Counted from the stretch's first letter, positions 50,431-60,130 are shown. The stretch: 64,000 bases of DNA from SIG299 sp045531955 (GCA_045531955.1 JAZSFC010000047.1:1-64000); one strand, 5' to 3'. The notes: generated from the sequence alone by a model not told the origin. Numbers and translations are program-made.

Positions 50431-51939
50431 CTATCCTCTGAATTCTTTTTTGAACTCCTCAATTGCCTTAATTAAAGTAGCTTCTGTCTCTTCGGACATC
50501 TGCTTTTCTTCGCGGATTGCCTTTGGAACCTCTAGGTACTTGGTATCGATGAAATCAAACAGTTCCTTTTCAAACTGACGGATGCTGTCTACTTCGATGT
50601 CGAGTAAGTACTTCTTGGTTGCCGCATAAATGATGATTACCTGATATTCTACCGGCATTGGCTTGTACTGAGGCTGCTTTAATACCTCACGGATTCTTTC
50701 ACCCTGTGCCAGCTTTTCTTTGGTATCAGCATCAAGGTCGGAACCAAACTGTGCGAAGGCTGCCAGTTCTTTGTACTGGGCAAGGTCGATACGGATTGGT
50801 CCGGCAATCTTCTTCATAGCCTTAATCTGCGCAGAACCACCAACTCGGGATACAGAAAGACCCGCATTTACCGCAGGACGGAAACCGGAATTGAACATTT
50901 CGGATTCCAGATAAATTTGGCCGTCTGTAATGGAAATTACGTTGGTAGGAATGTACGCGGATACGTCGCCTGCCTGTGTCTCGATGATTGGGAGCGCTGT
51001 TAAAGAACCTCCGCCAAGAGCATCAGACAGTCTTGCCGCACGCTCCAATAATCTGGAGTGCAGGTAGAATACGTCACCAGGGAACGCTTCACGTCCCGGT
51101 GGTCTCTTTAATAACAGGGACAGGGTACGGTAAGCCGCTGCGTGCTTACTTAAGTCATCGTATACGATTAAAACGTCCTGTCCGCTTTCCATCCACTCTT
51201 CACCGATGGCACAACCGGAATAAGGAGCAATGTACTGTAATGGTGCAAGCTCGGAAGCGGTTGCCGCAACGATGGTGGTGTAATCCATAGCGCCGTACTC
51301 TTCTAAAGTGCCCACGATGGAAGCCACGGTAGACTGCTTCTGACCAATGGCAACGTAGATACACTTTACGTTCTGGCCCTTCTGGTTGATGATGGTGTCA
51401 ATCGCGATGGCTGTCTTACCGGTCTGTCTGTCGCCGATGATAAGCTCACGCTGTCCACGTCCGATCGGCACCATGGAGTCAATAGCCTTGATACCAGTCT
51501 GAAGTGGTGTATTAACGGATTTTCTTGCAATTACGCCGGAGGCTACTCGCTCAATCTGGCGGAATTTTGTTGTTTCAATTGGTCCCTTGCCGTCGATTGG
51601 CTGGCCAAGGGCATTTACTACACGTCCCAGCATGGCATCGCCAACCGGAACCTCTACTACTCGTCCTGTGGTCTTTACGGTGTCGCCTTCGCTGATGCTC
51701 TTGCTGTCACCGAGAAGTACCGCACCTACGTTATCTTCTTCCAGATTCAGTACCATGCCGTATACCTCGCCAGGGAACTCGAGAAGTTCACCCTGCATGG
51801 CCTTTTCCAGACCGTGGATACGTGCGATACCGTCTGCAACCTGGATTACTGTACCAACATCAGATACCTCTAACTTTGTACTGTAATTTTTAATCTGTTC
51901 TTTGATTACCGAACTGATTTCTTCAGGTCTTAAATTCAA
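50431..51939 (-). CDS. atpA: ATP synthase F1 alpha subunit
   Basis: 502 residues from a TTG at 51939 (GGAAGG about 10 bases upstream). Walker A GDRQTGKTAIAID (about 169-181), and VLIVYDDLSKHAAAYR, FPGDVFYLHSRLLERAARLS and the NVISITDGQIYLE block. Non-catalytic nucleotide-binding subunit. Confidence 0.98.
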   Translation of the reverse strand: MNLRPEEISSVIKEQIKNYSTKLEVSDVGTVIQVADGIARIHGLEKAMQGELLEFPGEVYGMVLNLEEDNVGAVLLGDSKSISEGDTVKTTGRVVEVPVGDAMLGRVVNALGQPIDGKGPIETTKFRQIERVASGVIARKSVNTPLQTGIKAIDSMVPIGRGQRELIIGDRQTGKTAIAIDTIINQKGQNVKCIYVAIGQKQSTVASIVGTLEEYGAMDYTTIVAATASELAPLQYIAPYSGCAIGEEWMESGQDVLIVYDDLSKHAAAYRTLSLLLKRPPGREAFPGDVFYLHSRLLERAARLSDALGGGSLTALPIIETQAGDVSAYIPTNVISITDGQIYLESEMFNSGFRPAVNAGLSVSRVGGSAQIKAMKKIAGPIRIDLAQYKELAAFAQFGSDLDADTKEKLAQGERIREVLKQPQYKPMPVEYQVIIIYAATKKYLLDIEVDSIRQFEKELFDFIDTKYLEVPKAIREEKQMSEETEATLIKAIEEFKKEFRG

Positions 51940-51972
51940 GATATAAGCACCTTCCTTCTGAATTTACTTTTC

Positions 51973-52521
51973 TTACGAAAGAGATACCTTCCGTAAATTC
52001 TTCGTCATGTTGTCGAGCTTGGTACGGATGCTGGAGTCCACGACTCTGTCGCCGATGCGGATTACCATTCCACCGATTAAAGAAGCATCCACGTTGTAGT
52101 CTACTTCAAAGCTTTCATATGACGTCTGCTGTAATAATTTTTCTTCTACCCGCTTTTTCTGGTCGGCAGTTAATTCCACCGCGGAAGTCACACGGGCAAC
52201 TCCGATCTTTTTATACTCACGAACCTTTGCCAGGAAATAGTTTAAAATAGCCTCTATTTCGGCACCTCGATCCTTTTGCGTGATAATCACAAGGAAACCC
52301 ACAATATCGTCGGAAAAACGTCCTTTAAAAATGTTTTCGATGACGGAAATCTTTTCTTCCTTGCTGATTTTCGGGTGATTTAAGAGCTTTAAAAGCTCCG
52401 GATTTTCAGCAAAGGCCTGAGCCAGCAATTCTACCTGCTCTGCTACGGAGTCCAGTTCGTTTTGCTCTAATGCAAGTTCAAACAAGGCATCTCCATAGGA
52501 TCCTTCGATTAATTTTGCCAT
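51973..52521 (-). CDS. atpH: ATP synthase F1 delta subunit
   Basis: 182 residues. Helical N-terminal domain (EGSYGDALFELALEQNELDSVAEQVELLAQAF) and a C-terminal YNVDASLIGGMVIRIGDRVVDSSIRTKLDNMTKNLR, the family signature. Links F1 to the b subunit. Its start overlaps the atpF end by 13 bases. Confidence 0.96.
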   Translation of the reverse strand: MAKLIEGSYGDALFELALEQNELDSVAEQVELLAQAFAENPELLKLLNHPKISKEEKISVIENIFKGRFSDDIVGFLVIITQKDRGAEIEAILNYFLAKVREYKKIGVARVTSAVELTADQKKRVEEKLLQQTSYESFEVDYNVDASLIGGMVIRIGDRVVDSSIRTKLDNMTKNLRKVSLS

Positions 52522-53048
52522 GTATCCTCACCCATTTCATTCAATGCTTCGTCAATCAGCTTTGCCTGGGCAGCATCGTCTAAAGAGCCCGCAACAAATT
52601 TGCCTGCCAGTTCTCTTGCCACGCCAATCATTTCCTGCTTGACTTCGTCTTTGACCTTACTCTTTTCCAGTTCGATTTCTCTCTCTGCACGTTGCATTAC
52701 TCTGGCAGCCTCTTCCTTTGCCTCTGCCACGATTTCGTTTTCGCGGGCAAGGGCTTTCTTTCTGCCTTCGCTAAGAATAGCATCTACATCCTTATCGGCT
52801 GCGGCAAGCTTAGCATAGTACTCTGTTTTCATCTTGTTTGCCTCTGCCATATCACGGGCAGCGGTGTCCATTTCTTCTTTAATTTTGTCCTGACGCTTTT
52901 TCATCAGCTCTCTTGCAGGATTGAATAACAAAAAGGACAGTAAGAAGAATAAGAAGCCTACTGCTAACGCAAGAATGACTGCATCTGCGATTAACTGTGC
53001 ATCGAGTCCGAAAATACGGTTTGATAAACCTAATACCATATTACTCAA
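52509..53048 (-). CDS. atpF: ATP synthase F0 b subunit
   Basis: 179 residues. TTG at 53048 lies 7 bases after AGGAGG, a better start than the ATG three codons on. One membrane helix (about 20-45; LILALAVGFLFFLLSFLLFN), then a long charged helix (about 46-165) that dimerises into the peripheral stalk. Confidence 0.96.
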   Translation of the reverse strand: MSNMVLGLSNRIFGLDAQLIADAVILALAVGFLFFLLSFLLFNPARELMKKRQDKIKEEMDTAARDMAEANKMKTEYYAKLAAADKDVDAILSEGRKKALARENEIVAEAKEEAARVMQRAEREIELEKSKVKDEVKQEMIGVARELAGKFVAGSLDDAAQAKLIDEALNEMGEDTWQN

Positions 53049-53086
53049 GATTCGGCCTCCTTCTACAATTTATTTTTTATCAAATC

Positions 53087-53347
53087 TTAAATAAATGGAT
53101 TTGCGAATAACAGAATAATAGCTACCGCGAAACCGTAAAGACCTGTTGTTTCGGCAACGGCCTGACCAAGTAACATAGTAGACATGATGTTACCCTTTGC
53201 ACCCGGATTACGGCCTACTGCTGCTGCACCGTGACCGGCTGCAATACCCTGACCGATACCAGGACCTACACCGGCGATCATTGCGATACCTGCACCAATA
53301 GCAGACATACCTTTAATAAAAGCTTCACTAGTAATTCCTTCTAACAT
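53087..53347 (-). CDS. atpE: ATP synthase F0 c subunit, Na+-type ion site
   Basis: 86 residues from the ATG at 53347 (GGAGG, 7-base spacing); a start 8 codons upstream covers the site. Two-helix hairpin. Ion-site residues Gln33 (GIGQG), Val64, Glu66, Thr67, Thr68 and Tyr71 in QAVAETTGLYG match the Na+-coordinating pattern of Ilyobacter/Acetobacterium rings (with Thr replacing Ser67). Glu66 is the ion carrier. Structured sequence lies just upstream. Confidence 0.95.
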   Translation of the reverse strand: MLEGITSEAFIKGMSAIGAGIAMIAGVGPGIGQGIAAGHGAAAVGRNPGAKGNIMSTMLLGQAVAETTGLYGFAVAIILLFANPFI

Positions 53348-53422
53348 ATAATTTCCTCCATTCCACCACATTTTTGCGGCATTCTTCTTTTTGTGCAGCC
53401 AAAGTCTTTGACCTTGATTGCG

Positions 53423-53458
53423 GCGATTTGAATCGCTTTGCCTAACATGTATTTAGGC
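53423..53458 (-). promoter_or_regulatory. Hairpins between atpB and atpE
   Basis: GCCTAA-CATGTA-TTTAGGC (53440-53458) overlaps the atpB stop, and GCGATT-TG-AATCGC (53423-53436) follows, ahead of the highly expressed c-subunit gene. Possibly mRNA processing or stability signals. Confidence 0.5.
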
Positions 53459-54211
53459 TTCCTCTTCTCCAAAGCATTGAGAAATAAATACCATGGTCAG
53501 CATACAGAACACATAAGACTGAATTGCGCCGGAGAACACGTCAAAGTATGCGTGTAAACCGCCGAAAATCGGCCAGATGAAAAACTGCAGCAGTTTTGGA
53601 AGCAGACCATATAACAGACCCATCATTACAGTTCCGGATAAAATATTACCGAACAAACGTAAGGACATGGACATTGGCGTTGCGATTTCACCGATGATGT
53701 TAATCGGCGTTAACAAAACCGGCTGGAATAACTTGGTAACATGTCCTGCTTTTTCGTACTTGAAACCATTATAGTGAATCAGTACAAACGTAATCAGGGC
53801 AAGGCCAAGAGTAACACCATAGTCTGCAGTCGGCGGTCTGAGTCCGAACAAACCGGACAAGTTGGCTACGATAAGAAACGCAAATAAAGTTCCGATATAG
53901 TTGGAAAACTTTGAATAATGCTTTTCTCCCATATTATTTCTTGTCAGGCCGTCCACCAGTTCTACCAGGTACTCAATGATATTGAGGAACGTTCCCGGCA
54001 CTTCGTTTGGATCTGCCTTTTTAATGGCACGGTTGGCAAACAATGCTAAAATTGTAAGCGTCAGCACCACCAGCAGCAAACTCACGTGCGTGTTGGTAAT
54101 CCATAGTTCCTGTCCGAATACTTCATACTTGAACAAGCCGTCCACGCCGAAGGTTATCTTCGAGTCGGAAGCTGCCAGTATGCCCATTCGAAAGACACTC
54201 CCTGGTCCCAC
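53453..54211 (-). CDS. atpB: ATP synthase F0 a subunit
   Basis: 252 residues from a GTG at 54211 (AAGGAAGG, 8-base spacing); an ATG at 54187 is also possible with a weaker site. About five to six helices, with the essential arginine in MSLRLFGNILSGTVMM (about 181-196) and FDVFSGAIQSYVFCMLTMVFI. Forms the ion half-channels with the c ring. Confidence 0.95.
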   Translation of the reverse strand: MGPGSVFRMGILAASDSKITFGVDGLFKYEVFGQELWITNTHVSLLLVVLTLTILALFANRAIKKADPNEVPGTFLNIIEYLVELVDGLTRNNMGEKHYSKFSNYIGTLFAFLIVANLSGLFGLRPPTADYGVTLGLALITFVLIHYNGFKYEKAGHVTKLFQPVLLTPINIIGEIATPMSMSLRLFGNILSGTVMMGLLYGLLPKLLQFFIWPIFGGLHAYFDVFSGAIQSYVFCMLTMVFISQCFGEEEA

Positions 54212-54215
54212 TTTC

Positions 54216-54611
54216 TCACCTTCCTTTGTTTATAAAATTTTGTAAAACCTTATGGGTTAACGGCTGTAAATAAGCCGAAAACTTCAAACTTAATACTCCG
54301 AGGACAACACCGATAACGGAAATCCATTCCGGAAAAATCAGTGCCGCCGCCAACGCAGCTACCATAAGCAAAAAGCGCAAAAATGTACCCTTCTGTACTT
54401 TTTTAGTAGCATTTTCTGTATCATACAACATGGCTTGCTCCAGAGAATGATGCATATGGGCACTCATTACTCCGGCTACTATACAGCCTATCAGAAGTCC
54501 CAGTGTATAGGCTATCCGGTTGTCTGCAAAAATATTTCCGATTAAAAAAAGAAGTCCGCATAAAACCACTCCAATAATCAGTTCGTACAACGTCTGCTTT
54601 GTTTCCTGCAT
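54216..54611 (-). CDS. atpI: ATP synthase subunit I-like protein
   Basis: 131 residues with four helices (about 9-27, 35-53, 77-93, 97-112). It lies between atpZ-like and atpB with spacing of 4 and 24 bases, the position of AtpI, which helps assemble the c ring. GGAGG site. Confidence 0.85.
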   Translation of the reverse strand: MQETKQTLYELIIGVVLCGLLFLIGNIFADNRIAYTLGLLIGCIVAGVMSAHMHHSLEQAMLYDTENATKKVQKGTFLRFLLMVAALAAALIFPEWISVIGVVLGVLSLKFSAYLQPLTHKVLQNFINKGR

Positions 54612-54635
54612 AGTAAAACCTCCACATAATAACGA

Positions 54636-54962
54636 TTAGTCTTCTTTCTTTTCTGTTGTACTCTCCCTTTGTTCTCTTCGTTGTTTATTACGCTCCCCGG
54701 CCTTCTTTAAGTTTTCAATATAAGCCAGTTCATCATCTTCTCTTTTTTTATCCTTTGCATAGAAATTTTTAGTCAAATGATAAACATTACGTACCGCTGC
54801 TCCCATACCGAGGAACAGAAAAACCGGCACAAAAATTTTAGAGTCTAACCACTCATTTAACTTAATTCCGAAGAACAGACATAAGAAAATCGGAACCAGC
54901 ATAGACAGGCTGATTTGGGATATCATCATTAAACTTCTTACAACTGCGCCATTTTTCCCCAT
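54636..54962 (-). CDS. atpZ: AtpZ/AtpI family protein
   Basis: 108 residues. Two helices (about 10-32 and 43-61) then a basic tail (KDKKRE..., KQRREQRE). First gene of the atp operon, AAGGAG site. The AtpZ/I family is associated with Mg2+/Ca2+ and ring assembly in F0. Confidence 0.85.
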   Translation of the reverse strand: MGKNGAVVRSLMMISQISLSMLVPIFLCLFFGIKLNEWLDSKIFVPVFLFLGMGAAVRNVYHLTKNFYAKDKKREDDELAYIENLKKAGERNKQRREQRESTTEKKED

Positions 54963-54991
54963 TATCTATTCTCCTTATACTAAACATTACT

Positions 54992-55000
54992 ATTTTACCA
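54992..55000 (-). promoter_or_regulatory. Extended -10 promoter of the atp operon
   Basis: Leftward TGGTAAAAT (TAAAAT at 54992-54997) with no good -35, 30 bases before the atpZ start. Divergent from the Trk promoter. Confidence 0.5.
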
Positions 55001-55077
55001 CACTTTTGCCCTAAAAGATAGCCTTTTTTGCCTTTTTTCTTCGTTAATTCTTTAACGTGCAAAACCAGGATTTTTCC

Positions 55078-55106
55078 GTGACAAAACGAGGGTTTCATGT
55101 TATACT
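55078..55106 (+). promoter_or_regulatory. Promoter of the trkA-trkH operon
   Basis: GTGACA (55078-55083), 17-base spacer, TATACT (55101-55106), 41 bases before the trkA ATG. Confidence 0.72.
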
Positions 55107-55147
55107 AAAGGGTATCATATTTACAGAAATTCGAAAGGATTTTAATC

Positions 55148-56515
55148 ATGAAAATAATTATTGTGGGCTGCGGCAAAGTAGGTTACGCCCTGTGCCAGCA
55201 GTTAAACGACGAAGGACACGACATCACCCTGATAGACAAAAACGCCGACCGTCTTCAGCCGGTGGTGGATAATTTAGACATTCAGGTAATGACCGGCAAC
55301 GGAACCAGCTTTCTTGTACAGCAGGAAGCCGGTATCGAAAACACCGATCTGCTCATTGCCGTTACCAACGAAGATGAAATCAACTTAATCACCTGCCTCA
55401 TTGCAAAAAAAGCCGGCAACAACTGCCGTACCATTGCCAGAGTCAGAAATCCGCAGTATTTCAACGAAATCGACTACTTAAAGGCTGCCATCGGCATCTC
55501 CTCCAGTATTAATCCGGAGTATGCGGCCGCCCACGAAATCGCCCGCCTCATTCAGGTGCCGGATGCCATCGACATCGACTCCTTTGCCAGAGGCCGCGTA
55601 GACTTACTGCGTATCGCCATTCCGGAAAATTCTCCTTACGACAACATGAAAGTCTTCGAATTTTCCAAAAAGTTCAACCGTGAAGTATTAATCTGTATTT
55701 TGGAGCACGAACATGAAATCAGCATTCCAAACGGCAGCAGTATCCTGCACGCCGGCGACACGATTTCTGTTATCCTGCCAAGAAAAAAAATTGCCAGCTT
55801 CTGTAATGCCCTGCAGATGTCCGCTGTCCGCGAAATCAAAGACGTTATGATTGCAGGCGGCGGCACCACTGCATATTATCTGGCGGAAATCCTTGCAAAA
55901 TCCGGCATATCGGTAAAGCTTATCGAAAAAGACAAAGACCGCAGCCGGTTCTTAAGTCTTGCACTTCCAAAGGCTCAAATCATCAATGCCGATGCCACGG
56001 TTCACGAAAACCTTTTGGAAGAAGGCTTGCCGCAAATGGATGCCTTCGTTGCACTGACCACTCAGGATGAAACCAATATTTTCCTGTCCCTGTATGCAGA
56101 TAAGGTTGCCCCGAAGTGCAAAAAGATAACCAAAATCAGTAAAATGGCCCAGGATGAAATTATTGAAGAGCTTCCGATCGGCAGTATTATTTCTGCAAGA
56201 AACACTACCACCGAATATATTTTAAAATATGTCCGTTCCTTAACCAACAGCTACGGAAGTAATGTGGAAGCCTTGTACCGCCTGATGGACAACCAGGTTG
56301 AAGCACTGGAATTTCATGTCAGGGAATCCGGTCCGGTTACCGGAACACCACTGTTTGAACTACAGCTAAAATCCAATCTTTTAATCTGCTGTATTGTCCG
56401 CGGCAAACAGATTATTACCCCGTCCGGCCGCGACACCATCGAGCTTGGTGATACAGTTATTGTGGTTACTACCAACAAAGGACTTCAGGATATTTCCGAT
56501 ATCTTAGCAGAATAA
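55148..56515 (+). CDS. trkA: Trk potassium uptake regulatory subunit
   Basis: 455 residues: two TrkA_N (RCK) halves, each with a Rossmann nucleotide site (GCGKVGYALCQQL at 7-19; GGGTTAYYLAEIL near 238), and two TrkA_C domains (about 140-220 and 370-455). It gates the TrkH channel. AAAGGA site. trkH starts 13 bases downstream. Confidence 0.96.
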   Translation: MKIIIVGCGKVGYALCQQLNDEGHDITLIDKNADRLQPVVDNLDIQVMTGNGTSFLVQQEAGIENTDLLIAVTNEDEINLITCLIAKKAGNNCRTIARVRNPQYFNEIDYLKAAIGISSSINPEYAAAHEIARLIQVPDAIDIDSFARGRVDLLRIAIPENSPYDNMKVFEFSKKFNREVLICILEHEHEISIPNGSSILHAGDTISVILPRKKIASFCNALQMSAVREIKDVMIAGGGTTAYYLAEILAKSGISVKLIEKDKDRSRFLSLALPKAQIINADATVHENLLEEGLPQMDAFVALTTQDETNIFLSLYADKVAPKCKKITKISKMAQDEIIEELPIGSIISARNTTTEYILKYVRSLTNSYGSNVEALYRLMDNQVEALEFHVRESGPVTGTPLFELQLKSNLLICCIVRGKQIITPSGRDTIELGDTVIVVTTNKGLQDISDILAE

Positions 56516-56528
56516 AGAGGACACAACT

Positions 56529-57968
56529 ATGAATTATTCCATTATTTTATATATTCTCGGCTGGGTACTGAACCTGCAGGGTGTGTTTATGCTTCCTCCC
56601 TGTCTGGTGGGCTTGATTTACAAAGAATATCATGACGCTTTGGTATACGTTATCATTTCCGTCTGCTGTACTGTTGTAGGCATTTTTCTCCGTCGGATGA
56701 AATCAAAAAACAGCACCTTCTATGCAAAGGAAGGCTTCGTTGCAGTAGCGCTCAGCTGGATTATCCTCAGTATGACCGGCGCCATTCCTTTTGTATTAAA
56801 CGGGGACATCCCGGCCTATGTAGACGCTTTGTTTGAAATTATTTCCGGCTACACAACTACCGGTTCCAGTATCTTAACCAACGTGGAAGGGCTCTCCCAT
56901 GCCAACCTCTTTTTCCGCAGCTTCAGCCACTGGATTGGCGGTATGGGTGTGCTGGTATTTATCCTTGCCATTTTACCTATGACCGGCGGTTCTACCATGA
57001 ATCTGTTAAAAGCAGAATCTCCCGGACCTTCCGTAGGCAAGCTGGTTCCGAAAATGCGTCAGACAGCATTTATTCTGTACACCATTTATTTTGTAATGAC
57101 AATTATAACCATTATCTTTCTGCTGTTTGGCGGAATGCCGTTGTTTGAATCTATCTGCCATGCCTTCGGTGCGGCAGGTACCGGTGGCTTCGGTATTAAA
57201 AACGACAGTATCGCAAGCTACTCTCCTTACCTGCAGACAGTGCTCACCATATCCATGTTTTTATTTGGGGTAAACTTTACCTTCTTCTACTACATTCTTA
57301 TCCGCAGAGTAAGAGATGCATTTAAAATGGAAGAAGTCCGCTGGTATTTTGGTATTTATGGCATAGCTGTTATCCTCTTAATGTCAAACCTGCTGTATCA
57401 CGGTTATGCCTTTGGAGAAAGCCTGCTCCACGTCACTTTCCAGGTAGCCTCCATTATGACCACCACCGGATATGCCACAACGGATTTCAATTTATGGCCG
57501 GAATTTTCCCGCGGTCTTATGGTATGCCTTATGTTTATCGGTGCTTGTGCCGGTTCCACCGGCGGCGGAATCAAGGTGTCCCGTATCATGATTTACTTAA
57601 AACAGGTAGGAAAGGAACTGATGCAACAGATTCATCCTCGACGCGTCCATGTCCTCAAAATGGACGGCAAGGAAATTCCTCATGCTACCGCCCATTCCTG
57701 TAATGTATTATTAATGACTTACGTTGTAGTATTCATTGCCTCCTACCTTCTGATTTCCCTGGATGGTTTTGATACCACAACCAATTTCACAGCAATTGCT
57801 GCGACCTTAAACAACATTGGTCCCGGTCTGAATATGGTTGGAGCCACCGGTAACTTTTCCGCTTTCTCCAACTTTTCAAAGTTTGTCCTCATGTTTGACA
57901 TGCTGGCGGGCAGACTGGAAATCATTCCGATGCTTCTATTATTTTATCCTTCTACATGGAAAAAGTAG
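56529..57968 (+). CDS. trkH: Trk potassium transporter membrane subunit
   Basis: 479 residues, the four-repeat membrane layout with selectivity loops GYTTTGSSIL, GAAGTGGFG, TTGYATTDF and LNNIGPGL (near 112, 215, 323, 427). K+ uptake across the membrane. Confidence 0.96.
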   Translation: MNYSIILYILGWVLNLQGVFMLPPCLVGLIYKEYHDALVYVIISVCCTVVGIFLRRMKSKNSTFYAKEGFVAVALSWIILSMTGAIPFVLNGDIPAYVDALFEIISGYTTTGSSILTNVEGLSHANLFFRSFSHWIGGMGVLVFILAILPMTGGSTMNLLKAESPGPSVGKLVPKMRQTAFILYTIYFVMTIITIIFLLFGGMPLFESICHAFGAAGTGGFGIKNDSIASYSPYLQTVLTISMFLFGVNFTFFYYILIRRVRDAFKMEEVRWYFGIYGIAVILLMSNLLYHGYAFGESLLHVTFQVASIMTTTGYATTDFNLWPEFSRGLMVCLMFIGACAGSTGGGIKVSRIMIYLKQVGKELMQQIHPRRVHVLKMDGKEIPHATAHSCNVLLMTYVVVFIASYLLISLDGFDTTTNFTAIAATLNNIGPGLNMVGATGNFSAFSNFSKFVLMFDMLAGRLEIIPMLLLFYPSTWKK

Positions 57969-57987
57969 TGCATTTTTTTCTAACCTA

Positions 57988-57996
57988 TGGTATAAT
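57988..57996 (+). promoter_or_regulatory. Extended -10 promoter before the DUF402 gene
   Basis: TGGTATAAT with perfect TATAAT at 57991-57996, about 41 bases before the start. Confidence 0.6.
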
Positions 57997-58037
57997 AGAA
58001 AAAAGGTCTTTACAATCGGATAAAGGAGTGGTTTACC

Positions 58038-58517
58038 ATGGATGAATCAGACATCCGACTCTACCGTAAACGGTTTATTCCGGATGAGTTGAAACTTCTG
58101 TCAGACGACAAAATCTTATATGTGGATAATGATTTAATCATTACCTCCTGGAACACACTGAAACCGCGTTCTGATTTTGCCTCCGGCATTTCCGCCTACT
58201 ACCGTAAGGAAGGTTTTAAAATCAGCCGCCACTACGGTGCAGACGGCACCTTTACAAGATGGTACTGTGATATTACCGCAGAATCCGTAACTAAAGATGG
58301 TCTTGTTTTCTCCGACCTTTTAATTGACGTGGTCATCTTCCCTGATGGCACCGTCCGCGTGGTAGATTTGGACGAAGCAGCCGATGCCCTGGAACAGGGC
58401 CTCATCTCTGCAGAACTGTTAACACAGGCGCTCCGCTCCACAAATAAACTTCTGACATACATTCACCAAGGTAAATTTCCTGAATTAACGGCATGTATGT
58501 CAAAATACATAAAATAA
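58038..58517 (+). CDS. DUF402 (FomD-like) protein
   Basis: 159 residues. The core GTFTRWYCDITAESVTKDGLVFSDLLIDVVIFPDGTVRVVDLDE (about 70-113) is the DUF402 signature, with acidic residues that bind metal in FomD-type nucleotide phosphatases. AAGGAG site. Reaction not shown. Confidence 0.88.
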   Translation: MDESDIRLYRKRFIPDELKLLSDDKILYVDNDLIITSWNTLKPRSDFASGISAYYRKEGFKISRHYGADGTFTRWYCDITAESVTKDGLVFSDLLIDVVIFPDGTVRVVDLDEAADALEQGLISAELLTQALRSTNKLLTYIHQGKFPELTACMSKYIK

Positions 58518-58558
58518 ATCCGGTGTTTACCAAAACGCCATAGTAAAGGGGTTTTTAC

Positions 58559-59965
58559 ATGTTTAAAAAGAAAGAGAAAAAAACAAACGGAACAAATGAC
58601 AAACAGCTTCTTTTAGAAGCAATGCAACAGTTTATCGACGGCAAATATGCAAACCTTGATACTTCTGTCTATGCAGACGCAGAAGTTGCTGAAAAGTTTA
58701 ACCAAATGATGACTGTCCTTAAGAAGTCTAACAATAACTATGTTATGCGTATGAACGAAGCTATGGAACACATCGGCGACAACTCCTGCGTAAAAGAAAT
58801 GATTGAACAGGTAATGGCCCAGACCAGTTCCATTCAAAGCATGACAGCTTCCAGTAAGGAATTTGAAGCTTCCATCCAAAACATTTCCGAGGAAGTGGAG
58901 CATATCCGTGATGAGGCGCATGCAGCCATTGAAGTATCCACCGCAAGCGTCAGCAACATGAACGAAACCATCGAAGCAGTTACTGATTCCGTAACTCAAA
59001 TTCAAGGTATCCACGAAAAGGTTGCTGTTTTTGAAGAAAAAATCGGACAAATCAATAATATCATTGACGTTGTTAAGAAGTTAGCTAACCAAAGTAATCT
59101 GCTTGCTTTAAACGCTTCCATCGAAGCAGCCCGTGCCGGTGAAGCAGGTCGTGGGTTTGCTATTGTTGCCGGTCAGGTAAAAGATCTTTCCGCTAACACT
59201 GCCCAGTCTGCAGACATGGTAGTAGATTACGTAGACGAACTCCGTGCCAGTTTGGCAGAATTAAAAGACTTGGTAGACAGCACCACTGAGCACTTAAATG
59301 AAAGCAACAGCCGTGTACAAAACTCCGTGCAGGATATCAACAGCATGAGTCAGCACATGGATTTAATTAACGACCGTATTAACAACATCCACGATGCCGT
59401 TAATACCCAGACCGCAGTTACCCAGAGTTTCCTCAACTCCATCGAGTCCATGGCAGAAAGCTATGAAATTTTAGAGCGTGACTGTTTTGCCACCGGTGAC
59501 CATCTCCACTCCATCAGCCGCTATGTAGACAGTGCCCGCGGCGACATGGCAAGAGGATTCTCCGACTTAACCACTCAGGACTGGGTGCGCATCTTCCAGA
59601 TTGATCACCACATCTTAACCTGGAGAATGTACAACAACATTGCAGGTTTTGAACACTTAAAGATCGAGCAGTTAAATAACTGGGATGCATGTAAGCTTGG
59701 TAAATGGATTGGCCAGCAAACCGACCCACGCATCACCGGCAGTACCCAGTTTAAGGATGTAAAAAAATACCACGAAGAACTGCATCACCATGGATGCGAT
59801 TCCTGGCAGGCAGCCGAAGACGGCAACCGTGAACTTGCCCTTCAGCACTTTGATATGGCACTGGCAAGCTACCGTAAGTTCTACGATGCCATCGAAAACT
59901 TCAAGGCATATCTTAGAACCATTGGCCACGTAGACGAAACACCGATTAAGCCTTTTAAGAACTAA
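58559..59965 (+). CDS. Soluble chemoreceptor with CZB zinc-binding domain
   Basis: 468 residues, no membrane helix. Helical N-terminal part, then the signalling hairpin LLALNASIEAARAGEAGRGFAIVA (about 179-202). The C-terminal CZB domain (about 340-455) has the zinc ligands: DHHILTWRMY, DACKLGKWI and HEELHHHG. CZB chemoreceptors sense zinc or hypochlorous acid-type oxidants in the cytoplasm. AAAGGGG site; strong terminator after it. Confidence 0.92.
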   Translation: MFKKKEKKTNGTNDKQLLLEAMQQFIDGKYANLDTSVYADAEVAEKFNQMMTVLKKSNNNYVMRMNEAMEHIGDNSCVKEMIEQVMAQTSSIQSMTASSKEFEASIQNISEEVEHIRDEAHAAIEVSTASVSNMNETIEAVTDSVTQIQGIHEKVAVFEEKIGQINNIIDVVKKLANQSNLLALNASIEAARAGEAGRGFAIVAGQVKDLSANTAQSADMVVDYVDELRASLAELKDLVDSTTEHLNESNSRVQNSVQDINSMSQHMDLINDRINNIHDAVNTQTAVTQSFLNSIESMAESYEILERDCFATGDHLHSISRYVDSARGDMARGFSDLTTQDWVRIFQIDHHILTWRMYNNIAGFEHLKIEQLNNWDACKLGKWIGQQTDPRITGSTQFKDVKKYHEELHHHGCDSWQAAEDGNRELALQHFDMALASYRKFYDAIENFKAYLRTIGHVDETPIKPFKN

Positions 59966-59969
59966 TAAG

Positions 59970-60029
59970 AAAGAAACACAGGGAACTCCAATTATGATTA
60001 TGGTAAGTCGTCCCTGTGTTTCTTTTTTT
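59970..60029 (+). terminator. Intrinsic terminator of the CZB chemoreceptor gene
   Basis: 14-bp stem (59971-59984, 60011-60024) AAGAAACACAGGGA/TCCCTGTGTTTCTT with a T run to 60029. Confidence 0.9.
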
Positions 60030-60130
60030 ATTATTAACATACTCCGACGGATTTGTTTTTATTATGATGCAGGTAACCGCTGAAATATTTTTATCGCAAT
60101 AAACCGTTAGTCCGAATATTCTTTTTCTTT

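Noticed and set aside
58613..59050. 145-codon reverse-strand frame inside the CZB chemoreceptor gene
   Set aside because: It is antisense to a well-supported coding region.
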